This document shows positions 7,957 to 16,356 of a DNA stretch of 64,000 nucleotides, one piece after another. The stretch's first letter is position 1. Each line of letters starts with the position of its first letter. The stretch spans positions 310,001 to 374,000 of the forward strand of contig NZ_JACHWJ010000005.1 in NCBI RefSeq assembly GCF_014191305.1, given 5' to 3'. This DNA is from Pseudoclavibacter helvolus. Its GTDB lineage: Bacteria; Actinomycetota; Actinomycetes; Actinomycetales; Microbacteriaceae. Below the pieces are notes generated by a model. The model ran no database searches. It was not told where the DNA came from and worked only from the letters and a program-made list of their open reading frames with translations. The position numbers and the translations under genes are program-made.

Positions 7957-10900
7957 CTACCCGCGGGACTTGATGGGGCCCTGCGTGATGGGCGCATCCG
8001 GGTCGATGGTCTGCTCGTACGGGAACAGTTGCTGCATGCGCGGGTCGGGGTGCCCGTTCCGGTGTGCGGTGATGGAGATCGCCTGCTCGCGGAGGAACGG
8101 GAGCGCCTCGATGCGGCCGGCGGGCGTGACCTCGTCCGACCAGATGGAGATGTCCGGGTCGCCCTGGAGGGCGTCGCAGAACTCGCGCCGCTTGCCGCCG
8201 ACGAGGCGCACGCGCAGCGTCTCGATGCCGCCTGTGCGCGCACGCTCAGCGAACTCGGCGTCGGTCTCGCGCTGCACGGTGAGGTTCTGCGCGTGCAGTT
8301 CGGCGAGAACCGCATCCGGCACCTCGATGCCCGAGGTGATGAGCGGCTTCGCGCGCACGATGCGGGCCGCGACGATGACGCGGATGAGGTCTGCGAGCGT
8401 GGCGTCCTCGGCGGCGCGGATCGTGGCGCGCGCCGGGATGTACCGCATGAGGTTGCGCTCGAACTTCAGGTTCGAGACGTCGGAGACCTCGCCGAATTCC
8501 TCGTTGAACGCGATCTGGTCGCTGAGTGAGGCGCGGCGGAGGCGGTCGAAGGTCTCGTAGTCCATGAAGGGCGCCGCCGACTCGATGAGCGCCGTCGCCT
8601 GCTCGTCGATACCGCGAAGGTGCAGGGTCTGCGACTGCTCGCCGTGGTTCGAGCGCCACGTGCCGAGCGACAGCAGCGAGTTGGGGCCGCCGAACTTCGT
8701 GGCCGTGCCGACCATCGAGCGAAGCCAGCCACCGAACGGCTGCCGCTGGGGCGTGTTGCCGAGGATGTCGCGGTTCACGTAGAGGTTGCCCGCCTCGACC
8801 CGTCGCAGCCACTCGGCGATCTCGGTGCGGTCGAGCGAGTGGATGCCCGCCGTCAGCCCGTACTGCGTCGAGTTCTGCAGTCGGATGGCGTCGTCGAGGG
8901 TGTGCGTGTGCATGACGCTCAGCACCGGGCCGAAGAACTCGGTGACGTGCTGATAGCTGCCGGGCTTCACGCCGACGCGGATCCCAGGCGACCAGAGGCG
9001 GCCCGTGTCGTCGAGCTGGCGTGGCTCGACGAGCCACGACTCCCCCTCGCCGAGCGAGGTGAGCGCGAAGCGCAGCTGCGAGTCGGGCGGCGAGACGAGC
9101 GGACCGACGACCGCGCCCGGGTCGCTCGGGTAGCCGATGCGCAGCGACGCGACGGCGTCGGCGAGCTGCTCGTGGAATCGCTTCGAGCGCGCCACGGAGC
9201 CGACGAGGATGACCGTGCCGGCGTGGCCGGGACGCTGCCCCGCGCTGAGGAACGCGCTGCGGGCGACGTCGAGCGCGGCCCGGTCGAGGTCGGCGCTCGG
9301 CATGATGATCATGGAGTTCTTGCCGCTCGTCGCGGCGATGAGCGGCAGGTCGGGGCGCCAGCGCAGGAACGAGCGCGCCGTCTCCCAGTTGCCGCTGAGC
9401 AGCACGCGCTGCACGCGGTCGTCGGTGATGAGCATCTGCCCGAGCTGCTCGTCCGAGAGGAGACTCTCGTCGCAGATCGCGAGCTGCACGAGGTCGCGCG
9501 GGATGTCGGCGTCCCAGAGCACCTCCGCGAAGACGGCGGCGGTGCGGCGCGTGCGCGGCGACGGCTTCAGCACAACCGCGCTGCCCGCCGCGAGCGCCTG
9601 CGCAGTGTGGCCTGCGCTGCCGGCGACGGCCGGGACCCAGGAGGGCGTGACGACGGTGACGGCGACGGGCTCGAAGTCGGCGCCCTGCATGCGGTCCAGC
9701 TGGCGGGCCAGGTGCGCGTAGTAGTTGGCGAGGTCAATGCAGCGGCTCACATCGGCGTCGACGTCGGGCAGCGGTGTCCCCGTCTCGGAGACCGCGACCT
9801 CGATGAGGCGCGCCCGGTTCGCTTCGAGCGCCTTCGCCACCTTCTCGAGCACAGCCGCCCGCTCCCAGCCTGGCTTCTGGGCCCACGGCTCGGCCGCACG
9901 CTCTGCTCGCGAGAGCAGCGCATCCACGTCTCCCGGCTCGTGCAGCAGGTGCCGCTCGACCTCGTCGACGCCGAGCTCGCTGCGCGGCACTCGGCGCTGG
10001 ATGGAGAGCAGCCACTCGCGGTTGCTGGCGAGCGACGGGTCGGTGCCTGGAGCGTTTCGGAACGTGTTGCGCAGCAGCCTGCCCCGCTTGAGGCCGAGCA
10101 CAACCTCGGTGAGGCGGGGGCTCGGCCCGGTGTCTGCGGGGTTCTCGGTGACCTCTTCTTCGTCTTCGATGACGGGCTTCGCGGCCGGCTTCAGTTTCTT
10201 CACGCGCGCTGGCCGTTCGGCTGCGGGCTCCTCGTCCTCGAAGAGCCCTTCTGGGAAGAGCTCGAGCTGGATGCTCGCGGTCACGGTCGCCGCGTCGTCG
10301 GCCAGCACGCGGTCCTGCTCGCGGTTCGGGCCCGAGTCGATCTGCCGCATGCGCGCCGTCGCGCTGAGGAGGCGCTCGTCGTCGGGATGCACGGCGTCGG
10401 CACCCACGCCGGGAGCGATCGCCGCCTGCGCCGCTTCTGCCGGCTCCGCACCGAGCTGCCTGGCGCGCACGTCGACTCGGTGCTGCAGATAGCTGGCCGC
10501 GTGGCGCTGCGTGGTGCCGGCAACGACGGGGGTGCGCTCGACAAGCTCGACGCCTGCCGAGCGGATGCGCTCGAGCGTGGCCTCATCCACGGAGCGCGGC
10601 ACGACAACCCGCACAGGCTTCGGAAGACCGCGAGCCTTCGCGATGGCGGCCGCGAGGGCGACGTCCCGTCGCGCATCCGCTTCGACCTCGACCCTGAACG
10701 CGGCGACGTGGTCGATCGCGAGGGCCTCGTCGAGGAGGCGCGCGAAGTTGGCGTCGACGTCGGCCTCGGACGCGTAGGTGGCGAGGCGCCAGCCGTTGAT
10801 GACGGCGTCGGCCCGCTCGAGCTCGTGGTTCGCGTCGCGGGTGATGGCGACCGTGATGTCGGAGCCAAGGTCCTCGCGACGCATGTGCGCCCATCCGCCG

Positions 10901-12534
10901 ATGCGGCGGAGCAGTCCGGGAGTCTCGGGGAACTGGGCCGGCAAGGAAATGCCGACGTGCAGGCCGCGCAGCTCCTCCTGCTCAAAGGCGCGCATGAACG
11001 CCTGCACCGTCAGCTCGAGGTCGGCGGACGACTGCGCGCGCAGCATGATGAGCGGCGGCGTCGGCGCGGTGAGCGCGGCCCGGCCGAGCGCCGAGAGCTT
11101 GAAAACGACGCGCTCAAGGGTGCCGTCGAAGTCCCAGAGGGCCGGCTGCGCCTCGATGTCGACGACCCGCAGCTCGACCTCGCGGACCTGGCCTGCCGCG
11201 AGCAGCTGCGTGTAGGTCTCGAGGCTCGCGTTCGAGCCTCGCTCGCCGAGCACGGCATCGCCGAGCAGGCGGATGCGCGACACGGCTCCCCGAGAGGCGG
11301 CGCGCTCGGTCGCGGCGGAGATCTCGGACGGCAGGTTGCGGACAGTGTCGTCGCCGAAGAACGCCGACGTCGCGCGGCGCATGAGCGGCACCGCGAGCCA
11401 CGGCACCCCGGGACCGGCGAAGGCGCCCAGCTGGAACGCCCGCTTCGTGCCGGTCGAGAGGCTCGCGGGGAGCTTCGGGGCGAGGTCGCCGAGGCCGTTT
11501 CCTGCCGCAATGGCGTCGTCCGGCCGGATCACCTCATCGATGAGAGAGCGGAGGAAGTCCTCGCCGTCAGGGCCGCTGAGCACGCGGTCGAGCTCTGAGG
11601 TCGTATCGGCGCGACGCTTCGCGCGCTGGCTCGAGGCGGCCTCTACGGCGGCGGCCCGCTGCGCGTCCGCGGCGGCGGCCTGCTCGCGCCAGCCGCGCAG
11701 CACCGCGAGCGCCGCCGGCAGCGCTTCGGAGACGGGAACGTCGCGCAGCTGCGTGACGACGGGCATCGCGGCGGTCGGAGGCGCCGCGTCTACGGAGGGC
11801 TTGGACGCGGGGGCCGCGTCGCTCGCGTCGCGATCGCTCGTCGCCGTTCGCCCCTCGGCGCGGAGCGCCGCGACGATCGAGCCGTCGACGGTGACGGTCT
11901 GGTCGACGCGCGGGGTCTCGTCAGCAGTCGGAGCAGCCGCCGCGTCGCGGTCCGCGGGAGCTGTGCGCCCCTGCGCGCGTAGAGCGGCAACGATCGAGTC
12001 GTCAACGGCAACAGTCTGGTCGACTCGTGGGGCGGCGTCGGCGTGCGGTTCGTTCTCACCTGGCGCGTCGTCCGCGCGCGGCCCGCCGGCGGTTCGGCCC
12101 TCGGCGCGCAGCGCCTCCACGATCGAGTTGTCGACGGTCACGGTCTCGTTTGCGGCGGGGCCGGCCGGTTCATCCGCTTGCAAGGCCCCGCTGAGCTCGG
12201 CCTCGAGCTGCTCGTCGGCGCCCACCCCGGCGGTGTCGGCCGCACCGGCAGCCGAGCCGTCAGCGCCAGAAGCACCAGCGCCCAGAACGTCTGCGCCTGC
12301 CCCGTCGCCGTCATCCGCCCCGCCCTCGCGCTTCGCGAGCACCTGCTTCACAAAATCGGCACGCTGAACCCGCCTGGCGTCGACCTCTTCCAGCCCGCGC
12401 GCGCGGCGATCGGTGTCGCCGCGTCCGCCCGATCCGCCCACTCCGCTCGAACTGGCACGGTCGTTCGAACCGCTCGGAGGAGGAGTCGCGCCGTGGTGCC
12501 GTGATTCTTCACTTTGTTCCGACGGGATGCGCAT
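7957..12534 (-). CDS. PutA-like protein, both active sites apparently lost
   Basis: A 1,525-residue homologue of bifunctional proline dehydrogenase / P5C dehydrogenase. Fold similarity is clear: residues about 450-690 align with the PRODH barrel (WDFDGTLERV, NGWRLATYASEADVDANF, TPVV) and about 860-1,330 with the aldehyde dehydrogenase. The catalytic positions do not match. The PRODH motif RLVKGAN reads AITRDAN (563-569), the substrate-binding YLVRRLEEN reads YLQHRVDVR (682-690), and ASHN is absent. In the dehydrogenase the nucleophile motif AGQKCSA reads AGQRPGH with P1102 in the cysteine position, and the glutamate of AETSGKN is A1068. The frame is open throughout, so decay by nonsense is not the cause. 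Residues 1-340 are an Ala/Asp-rich extension with a triplicated motif. The ATG start has TACGCT 7 bases upstream; a start 18 codons earlier is possible. A non-enzymatic role is inferred, not shown. Confidence 0.8.
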   Translation of the reverse strand: MRIPSEQSEESRHHGATPPPSGSNDRASSSGVGGSGGRGDTDRRARGLEEVDARRVQRADFVKQVLAKREGGADDGDGAGADVLGAGASGADGSAAGAADTAGVGADEQLEAELSGALQADEPAGPAANETVTVDNSIVEALRAEGRTAGGPRADDAPGENEPHADAAPRVDQTVAVDDSIVAALRAQGRTAPADRDAAAAPTADETPRVDQTVTVDGSIVAALRAEGRTATSDRDASDAAPASKPSVDAAPPTAAMPVVTQLRDVPVSEALPAALAVLRGWREQAAAADAQRAAAVEAASSQRAKRRADTTSELDRVLSGPDGEDFLRSLIDEVIRPDDAIAAGNGLGDLAPKLPASLSTGTKRAFQLGAFAGPGVPWLAVPLMRRATSAFFGDDTVRNLPSEISAATERAASRGAVSRIRLLGDAVLGERGSNASLETYTQLLAAGQVREVELRVVDIEAQPALWDFDGTLERVVFKLSALGRAALTAPTPPLIMLRAQSSADLELTVQAFMRAFEQEELRGLHVGISLPAQFPETPGLLRRIGGWAHMRREDLGSDITVAITRDANHELERADAVINGWRLATYASEADVDANFARLLDEALAIDHVAAFRVEVEADARRDVALAAAIAKARGLPKPVRVVVPRSVDEATLERIRSAGVELVERTPVVAGTTQRHAASYLQHRVDVRARQLGAEPAEAAQAAIAPGVGADAVHPDDERLLSATARMRQIDSGPNREQDRVLADDAATVTASIQLELFPEGLFEDEEPAAERPARVKKLKPAAKPVIEDEEEVTENPADTGPSPRLTEVVLGLKRGRLLRNTFRNAPGTDPSLASNREWLLSIQRRVPRSELGVDEVERHLLHEPGDVDALLSRAERAAEPWAQKPGWERAAVLEKVAKALEANRARLIEVAVSETGTPLPDVDADVSRCIDLANYYAHLARQLDRMQGADFEPVAVTVVTPSWVPAVAGSAGHTAQALAAGSAVVLKPSPRTRRTAAVFAEVLWDADIPRDLVQLAICDESLLSDEQLGQMLITDDRVQRVLLSGNWETARSFLRWRPDLPLIAATSGKNSMIIMPSADLDRAALDVARSAFLSAGQRPGHAGTVILVGSVARSKRFHEQLADAVASLRIGYPSDPGAVVGPLVSPPDSQLRFALTSLGEGESWLVEPRQLDDTGRLWSPGIRVGVKPGSYQHVTEFFGPVLSVMHTHTLDDAIRLQNSTQYGLTAGIHSLDRTEIAEWLRRVEAGNLYVNRDILGNTPQRQPFGGWLRSMVGTATKFGGPNSLLSLGTWRSNHGEQSQTLHLRGIDEQATALIESAAPFMDYETFDRLRRASLSDQIAFNEEFGEVSDVSNLKFERNLMRYIPARATIRAAEDATLADLIRVIVAARIVRAKPLITSGIEVPDAVLAELHAQNLTVQRETDAEFAERARTGGIETLRVRLVGGKRREFCDALQGDPDISIWSDEVTPAGRIEALPFLREQAISITAHRNGHPDPRMQQLFPYEQTIDPDAPITQGPIKSRG
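11842..12144 (-). repeat. Triplicated 19-residue motif in PutA-like N-terminus
   Basis: Three copies of TVxVDxSIVxALRAxGRTA lie at 12088-12144, 11959-12015 and 11842-11898 (residues 131-149, 174-192 and 213-231). The linkers are disordered-looking, and the last two are preceded by PRVDQ. DNA similarity is strong as well, so duplication looks recent. Regular spacing suggests short docking helices in a flexible tail. Confidence 0.85.
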
Positions 12535-12541
12535 GCGAACG

Positions 12542-12547
12542 AGCGTA
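12542..12547 (-). promoter_or_regulatory. -10 hexamer TACGCT of the PutA-like gene
   Basis: TACGCT on the minus strand, 7 bases before ATG 12534, with no Shine-Dalgarno. If active it gives a leaderless mRNA, implying that the PutA-like gene is still expressed. Confidence 0.45.
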
Positions 12548-12653
12548 ACCAGCGCACCTTCAGGCCAACCCGAGCCGCGCCGCGACACGCCGCAGGGCGC
12601 GGGCGGGCGGGCATACGATCAGAGGGTCGCTGATCTTCCCGAAAGGAAGCACC

Positions 12654-13607
12654 ATGCCCGTGCAGAAGCAGTCCAAGGTCGCGATCGTGGGGGCCGGCAG
12701 CGTCGGCACGTCGCTCGCGTACGCATGTCTCATCCGCGGCGTCGCCCGCGAGATCACCCTCTACGACATCGACACGAAGAAGGTCGAAGCCGAGGTACTC
12801 GACCTCGCGCACGGCACGCAGTTCACGGGTTCGAGCGTCATGACGGGCTCGAGCGACATCACGACCGTCGCGGGCGCGGACGTCGTCATCATTACCGCGG
12901 GAGCCAAGCAGAAGCCAGGCCAGACTCGCCTCGACCTCGTCGGCGTGAACGTCAGCATCCTCGAGTCGCTCATGCCCAGGCTCGTCGAGCTCGCGCCTGA
13001 CGCCGTGTTTGTGCTCGTCACGAACCCGTGCGACGTGCTCACGGTGATCGCCCAGCGCATCTCCGGCCTCCCGCCGGGCCGCGTCATCTCCTCCGGCACG
13101 GTGCTCGACACCTCCCGCCTCCGCTGGATCATCGCCAAGCTCGCCGGCGGCCTCGCCCCAACGAGCGTGCACGCCACCATCGTCGGCGAACACGGCGACA
13201 GCGAGTTCGCGCTCTGGTCCCAAGCCACGATCGGCCCTATCCCGATCCTCGACTGGGAGCGCGACGGCGAGCGCCCCTTCACCGAGGAGACCCTCGAGAG
13301 CATCACCCACGACGTGCGCACAGCCGCGTACAAGGTCATCGAGGGCAAGGGCGCCACGAACTACGCGATCGGCCTGTCCGGGGCGCGCATCGCCGAGGCG
13401 ATCATCAACGACGAGCACGCCATCATGCCCGTCTCCACACTCCTCCAGGGGCAGTGGGGCATCGACGACGTCGCAATCTCGACACCCGTGATCGTGAGCG
13501 CCAAGGGCGTCGAGCGCATCCTCGACACCCCAATGTCTCCGAGCGAGCTCGAGAAGTTCCTTGCCTCCGCCGAGGAGATCCGCTCAACCGTCCGCTCCGT
13601 TAGCTAA
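12654..13607 (+). CDS. ldh: L-lactate dehydrogenase
   Basis: A 317-residue NAD-dependent L-lactate dehydrogenase that interconverts pyruvate and L-lactate. The Rossmann motif VGAGSVGTS is at 12-20, substrate arginines are at Q90-T-R92 and R156 (LDTSRLR), the aspartate is D153 and the proton-relay histidine is H180 in VGEHGDSE. Lactate rather than malate specificity is supported by the residues around AKQKPGQTRLDL. Length is normal. The start has GAAAGGA 7 bases upstream, so this gene is leadered; a TACGAT hexamer near 12614 could be its -10. It is divergent from the PutA-like gene and ends before a strong GC hairpin. Confidence 0.93.
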   Translation: MPVQKQSKVAIVGAGSVGTSLAYACLIRGVAREITLYDIDTKKVEAEVLDLAHGTQFTGSSVMTGSSDITTVAGADVVIITAGAKQKPGQTRLDLVGVNVSILESLMPRLVELAPDAVFVLVTNPCDVLTVIAQRISGLPPGRVISSGTVLDTSRLRWIIAKLAGGLAPTSVHATIVGEHGDSEFALWSQATIGPIPILDWERDGERPFTEETLESITHDVRTAAYKVIEGKGATNYAIGLSGARIAEAIINDEHAIMPVSTLLQGQWGIDDVAISTPVIVSAKGVERILDTPMSPSELEKFLASAEEIRSTVRSVS

Positions 13608-13680
13608 CCGGTCAGACACCTCCAGCTCGCGCCTCCCTCGCCGCCCGGCCGGGCACATCCACTCTTCCGGACTGGACCGC

Positions 13681-13702
13681 GCCGCGCCGGGCCGGGCGCG
13701 GC
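13681..13702 (+). terminator. GC-rich hairpin after ldh
   Basis: GCCGCGCC at 13681-13688 pairs perfectly with GGCGCGGC at 13695-13702 around a 6-base loop. It lies between ldh and the following membrane-protein gene. No U tract follows, as is common in actinobacteria. Confidence 0.5.
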
Positions 13703-13714
13703 TTAGATAAGCGG

Positions 13715-14407
13715 ATGCGCTCCATCGTCCGACTGCCACGACGCGCCACGCAACTCGTCGTGGGCATCCTCCTCTACGGCCTCGCCATCGCCATGATCGT
13801 GAGGGGCGAGCTCGGCGTCTCCCCGTGGGACGTGCTGACGCTCGGCATCCAGGTGCAGTCGGGCCTGCCGTTCGGGCTCATCACGGTACTCATCAGCGTC
13901 GTCGTTCTGCTGATCTGGATCCCCCTGCGGCAACGACCCGGCTTCGGCACGCTCTTTAACGCCCTCTTTGTTGGCCCGTGCGCCGACCTGGGTCTGTGGC
14001 TCATTCCCGAGGGCCTCGACCTGTGGTGGCGCATCCTGCTGCTCGCCGGGGGCATCCTGACGCTCGGCCTCGCGACCGGGCTCTACATCGGCGCGCTCTT
14101 CGGGCCCGGCCCCCGCGACGGCCTCATGACGGGCCTCCACCGCGTGACCGGCTGGCGCATCTGGATCGTGCGCACGAGCCTGGAAGTCGTCGTGCTCGCC
14201 ATCGGCTGGATGCTCGGCGGCGACGTCGGCATCGGCACCGTCGCGTTCGCGCTGCTCATCGGCCCCATCTGCGCGGTTGCGATCCGCTGGTTCACGGTCG
14301 ACATCGGAGGCGCGGGCGAAGCCGAGACCCACTCGGAGCGCGAAGCACGAGGCAACGTCGAGCCGAGCGACCCCGAGACGCTGCCTGGCGACTCGCCCGC
14401 GAGCTGA
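13715..14407 (+). CDS. YczE/YitT-like membrane protein
   Basis: A 230-residue integral membrane protein with about five hydrophobic segments between residues 12 and 195. The opening VGILLYGLAIAMIVRGELGVSPWDV is typical of YczE-like proteins, with the conserved GLGVSPWDV-type motif and a second half containing GPGPRDGLMTGL. Members are linked in some bacteria to antibiotic or siderophore production, but no reaction or substrate is established. The last 35 residues are a charged cytoplasmic tail. It starts 12 bases after the ldh hairpin. Confidence 0.8.
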   Translation: MRSIVRLPRRATQLVVGILLYGLAIAMIVRGELGVSPWDVLTLGIQVQSGLPFGLITVLISVVVLLIWIPLRQRPGFGTLFNALFVGPCADLGLWLIPEGLDLWWRILLLAGGILTLGLATGLYIGALFGPGPRDGLMTGLHRVTGWRIWIVRTSLEVVVLAIGWMLGGDVGIGTVAFALLIGPICAVAIRWFTVDIGGAGEAETHSEREARGNVEPSDPETLPGDSPAS

Positions 14408-14617
14408 GCACATCCGCTCGAACGGCGACCACTGAGCCTCGCGGAAGGCACTTCTCCCCACGTCACTTATGAACACAAGGTGAACTGGATGCGCGCGGGG
14501 TCCTACTCTTGCTCGGTACAGATCCCGAGGCGCCCGCCGCGCTCCTCCCCCTCACGTGCTGATTCTTCAGCGAGCACGCGGCACCCGGGGTCCCCTTCAC
14601 CAGGAGAAACGTGATCC

Positions 14618-16216
14618 ATGACGTCCCCAAGCGCTGACGGCCAGATTCCAGAGGGCGCGCCGGCGCCCCATACCGAGGCTGTCTTCACCGAGAAGGGCCG
14701 CGATCTGAGCGAACGCGGCCACCAGCCAGGCCGCGGTCCGGCCGTCGAGCAGGGCGAGGCCCTCGCCAACACGCTCAAGCCGCGACACCTGTCGATGATC
14801 GCCCTCGGCGGCGTCATCGGCGCCGGCCTGCTCGTCGCCTCGAGCACCGCGATCCTCGCGGCAGGCCCAGCCGTCATCCTCGCCTACGCCCTCGCCGGGG
14901 TCGTCGTCGTGCTTGTCATGCGGATGCTCGGCGAGATGGCCTCCATCTCACCAGAGACGGGCTCGTTCTCGGCGTTCGCAACGCGCTTCATCGGCCCGTG
15001 GGCCGGCCTGTCCATCGGCTGGCTCTACTGGTGGTTCTGGGTCGTGGTCGTCGGCATCGAGGCCACCGCGGCCGCCGTCATCATCAGCGGCTGGCTGCCG
15101 GAGGTCCCCCAGTGGATCCCCGCGCTTGTCATCACGCTCGTCTTCCTCATCGCGAACCTCATCAGCGTGAAGTCGTTCGGCGAGTTCGAGTTCTGGTTCG
15201 CGTCGATCAAGATCGTCTCGATCATCATCTTCATCATCGTCGGCGCCCTCCTCATCGCTCACGTCATCCCGAACAACACGGCTACGTTCGGCAACCTCGC
15301 CCCGGCTGACGGCGGCTTCGCTCCGTTCGGCGTCGCGGGCATCCTCGCGGCCCTCCTGCCCGTCATCTTCTCGATGTTCGGCGCCGAGGTCGCGACCATC
15401 GCGGCGGGCGAGTCCGAGCAGCCGGCGCAGGCCGTGCGCAAGGCCGTCAACTCGGTCGTGTGGCGCATCCTGCTCTTCTACATCGGCTCGATCCTCGTGG
15501 TGCTCATCGTCCTGCCCTGGGACCAGATCACGGCAGGCGTGAGCCCGTTCGTCACGATGCTCAACGCCGCGGGCATCGGCTGGGCGGCCCTCGCGATGGA
15601 CATCATTGTGCTCTCCGCCCTGCTCTCGACCCTCAACGCGTCGCTCTACACGGCCTCCCGCATGGCCTTCTCGCTGTCGCGCCGCGGCGAAGCGCCCAAG
15701 GCATTCCGGAAGGTCTCGAAGCGTGGCACCCCGTACGTCGCGATCCTCGCATCCGCCGTCGTCGGTCTGCTCTCGGTTGTGCTCAACTACACGACCCCCG
15801 AGTACGTCTTCTCGTTCCTCGTGAACTCGACCGGCGCCGTCGCGATCTTCGTGTGGATCGTCATCGCCGTCTCCCAGCTGCGCTCGCGCCGCATCCTCGC
15901 GGAAGACGCCGTCGCAGCAGGCAAGGACTCGAACGAGATCACCAAGGGGGCCATCCGCATGTGGGGCTTCCCGTGGCTCACCTGGGTGGTCATCGTCGCG
16001 CTGTCCGCGCTGCTCATCTACATGTTCTTCGCGGGCGAGACGCGCCTCATCGAGGTCACGACGAGCTTCGTCATCGCGGGCATCTCGATCGTCGCGGGCG
16101 TCTACGTGCAGCGCAAGCAGAAGCGCGAGCGCGCCGCGGCGGCGGTTGCGGGTTCGGGTTCGGGCTCGGGCTCGGGTTCGGGTTCGGGCTCGGCTTCAGC
16201 GACGGCGCCGAAGTAG
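14618..16216 (+). CDS. Amino acid permease (APC superfamily, GABA/aromatic type)
   Basis: A 532-residue transporter with about twelve membrane helices between residues 60 and 500. The first helix carries the APC motif IALGGVIGAGLLVASS, and EMASISPETGSFS follows, as in the amino acid transporter (AAT) family of proton-coupled permeases (GABA, aromatic or other amino acids). The exact amino acid cannot be called. A 55-residue hydrophilic N-terminus precedes helix 1. AGGAG at 14602-14606 precedes the ATG by 11 bases. The C-terminus ends in a Ser-Gly run coded by a hexanucleotide repeat. The 210 bases upstream hold no gene. Confidence 0.87.
   Translation: MTSPSADGQIPEGAPAPHTEAVFTEKGRDLSERGHQPGRGPAVEQGEALANTLKPRHLSMIALGGVIGAGLLVASSTAILAAGPAVILAYALAGVVVVLVMRMLGEMASISPETGSFSAFATRFIGPWAGLSIGWLYWWFWVVVVGIEATAAAVIISGWLPEVPQWIPALVITLVFLIANLISVKSFGEFEFWFASIKIVSIIIFIIVGALLIAHVIPNNTATFGNLAPADGGFAPFGVAGILAALLPVIFSMFGAEVATIAAGESEQPAQAVRKAVNSVVWRILLFYIGSILVVLIVLPWDQITAGVSPFVTMLNAAGIGWAALAMDIIVLSALLSTLNASLYTASRMAFSLSRRGEAPKAFRKVSKRGTPYVAILASAVVGLLSVVLNYTTPEYVFSFLVNSTGAVAIFVWIVIAVSQLRSRRILAEDAVAAGKDSNEITKGAIRMWGFPWLTWVVIVALSALLIYMFFAGETRLIEVTTSFVIAGISIVAGVYVQRKQKRERAAAAVAGSGSGSGSGSGSGSASATAPK
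16151..16192 (+). repeat. Hexanucleotide microsatellite coding for (Gly-Ser)n
   Basis: Seven consecutive GGTTCG/GGCTCG units in frame at the permease 3' end. They encode a flexible Gly-Ser tail. Slippage would change length by two residues without a frameshift. Confidence 0.85.
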
Positions 16217-16302
16217 TTTCCTCACCACCCCACGGTTTCGGGATGGGTTCCACGCTTCGGGATGGGTTGCAAGCCATCCCGAAGTGAGAAACCCATCCCG
16301 AG
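16217..16302. repeat. Dispersed nested-palindrome repeat, copy A
   Basis: Sits between the permease stop and the convergent PfkB gene. An 11-bp stem CTTCGGGATGG (16255-16265) / CCATCCCGAAG (16274-16284) closes on GTTGCAAG, and an outer 12-bp arm TCGGGATGGGTT (16238-16249) pairs with AACCCATCCCGA (16290-16301). The 28 bases at 16261-16288 are identical to 45788-45815 in copy B. Between convergent genes it could act as a bidirectional terminator. Confidence 0.85.
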
Positions 16303-16356
16303 TCGACGCGGTAGCGGGCGCGAGCGGTAGCGGGCGCGGGCGGAGGCGGGCTCGGG

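Noticed and set aside
8620-11598. 992-codon open frame opposite the PutA-like gene
   Set aside because: Composition is Arg/Ala/His/Gly-rich with no family match; it mirrors the wobble pattern of the real gene and is a high-GC artefact.
13715-14407. Antibiotic biosynthesis locus suggested by the YczE-like protein
   Set aside because: No carrier protein, synthase or phosphopantetheinyl transferase is near; neighbours are housekeeping.
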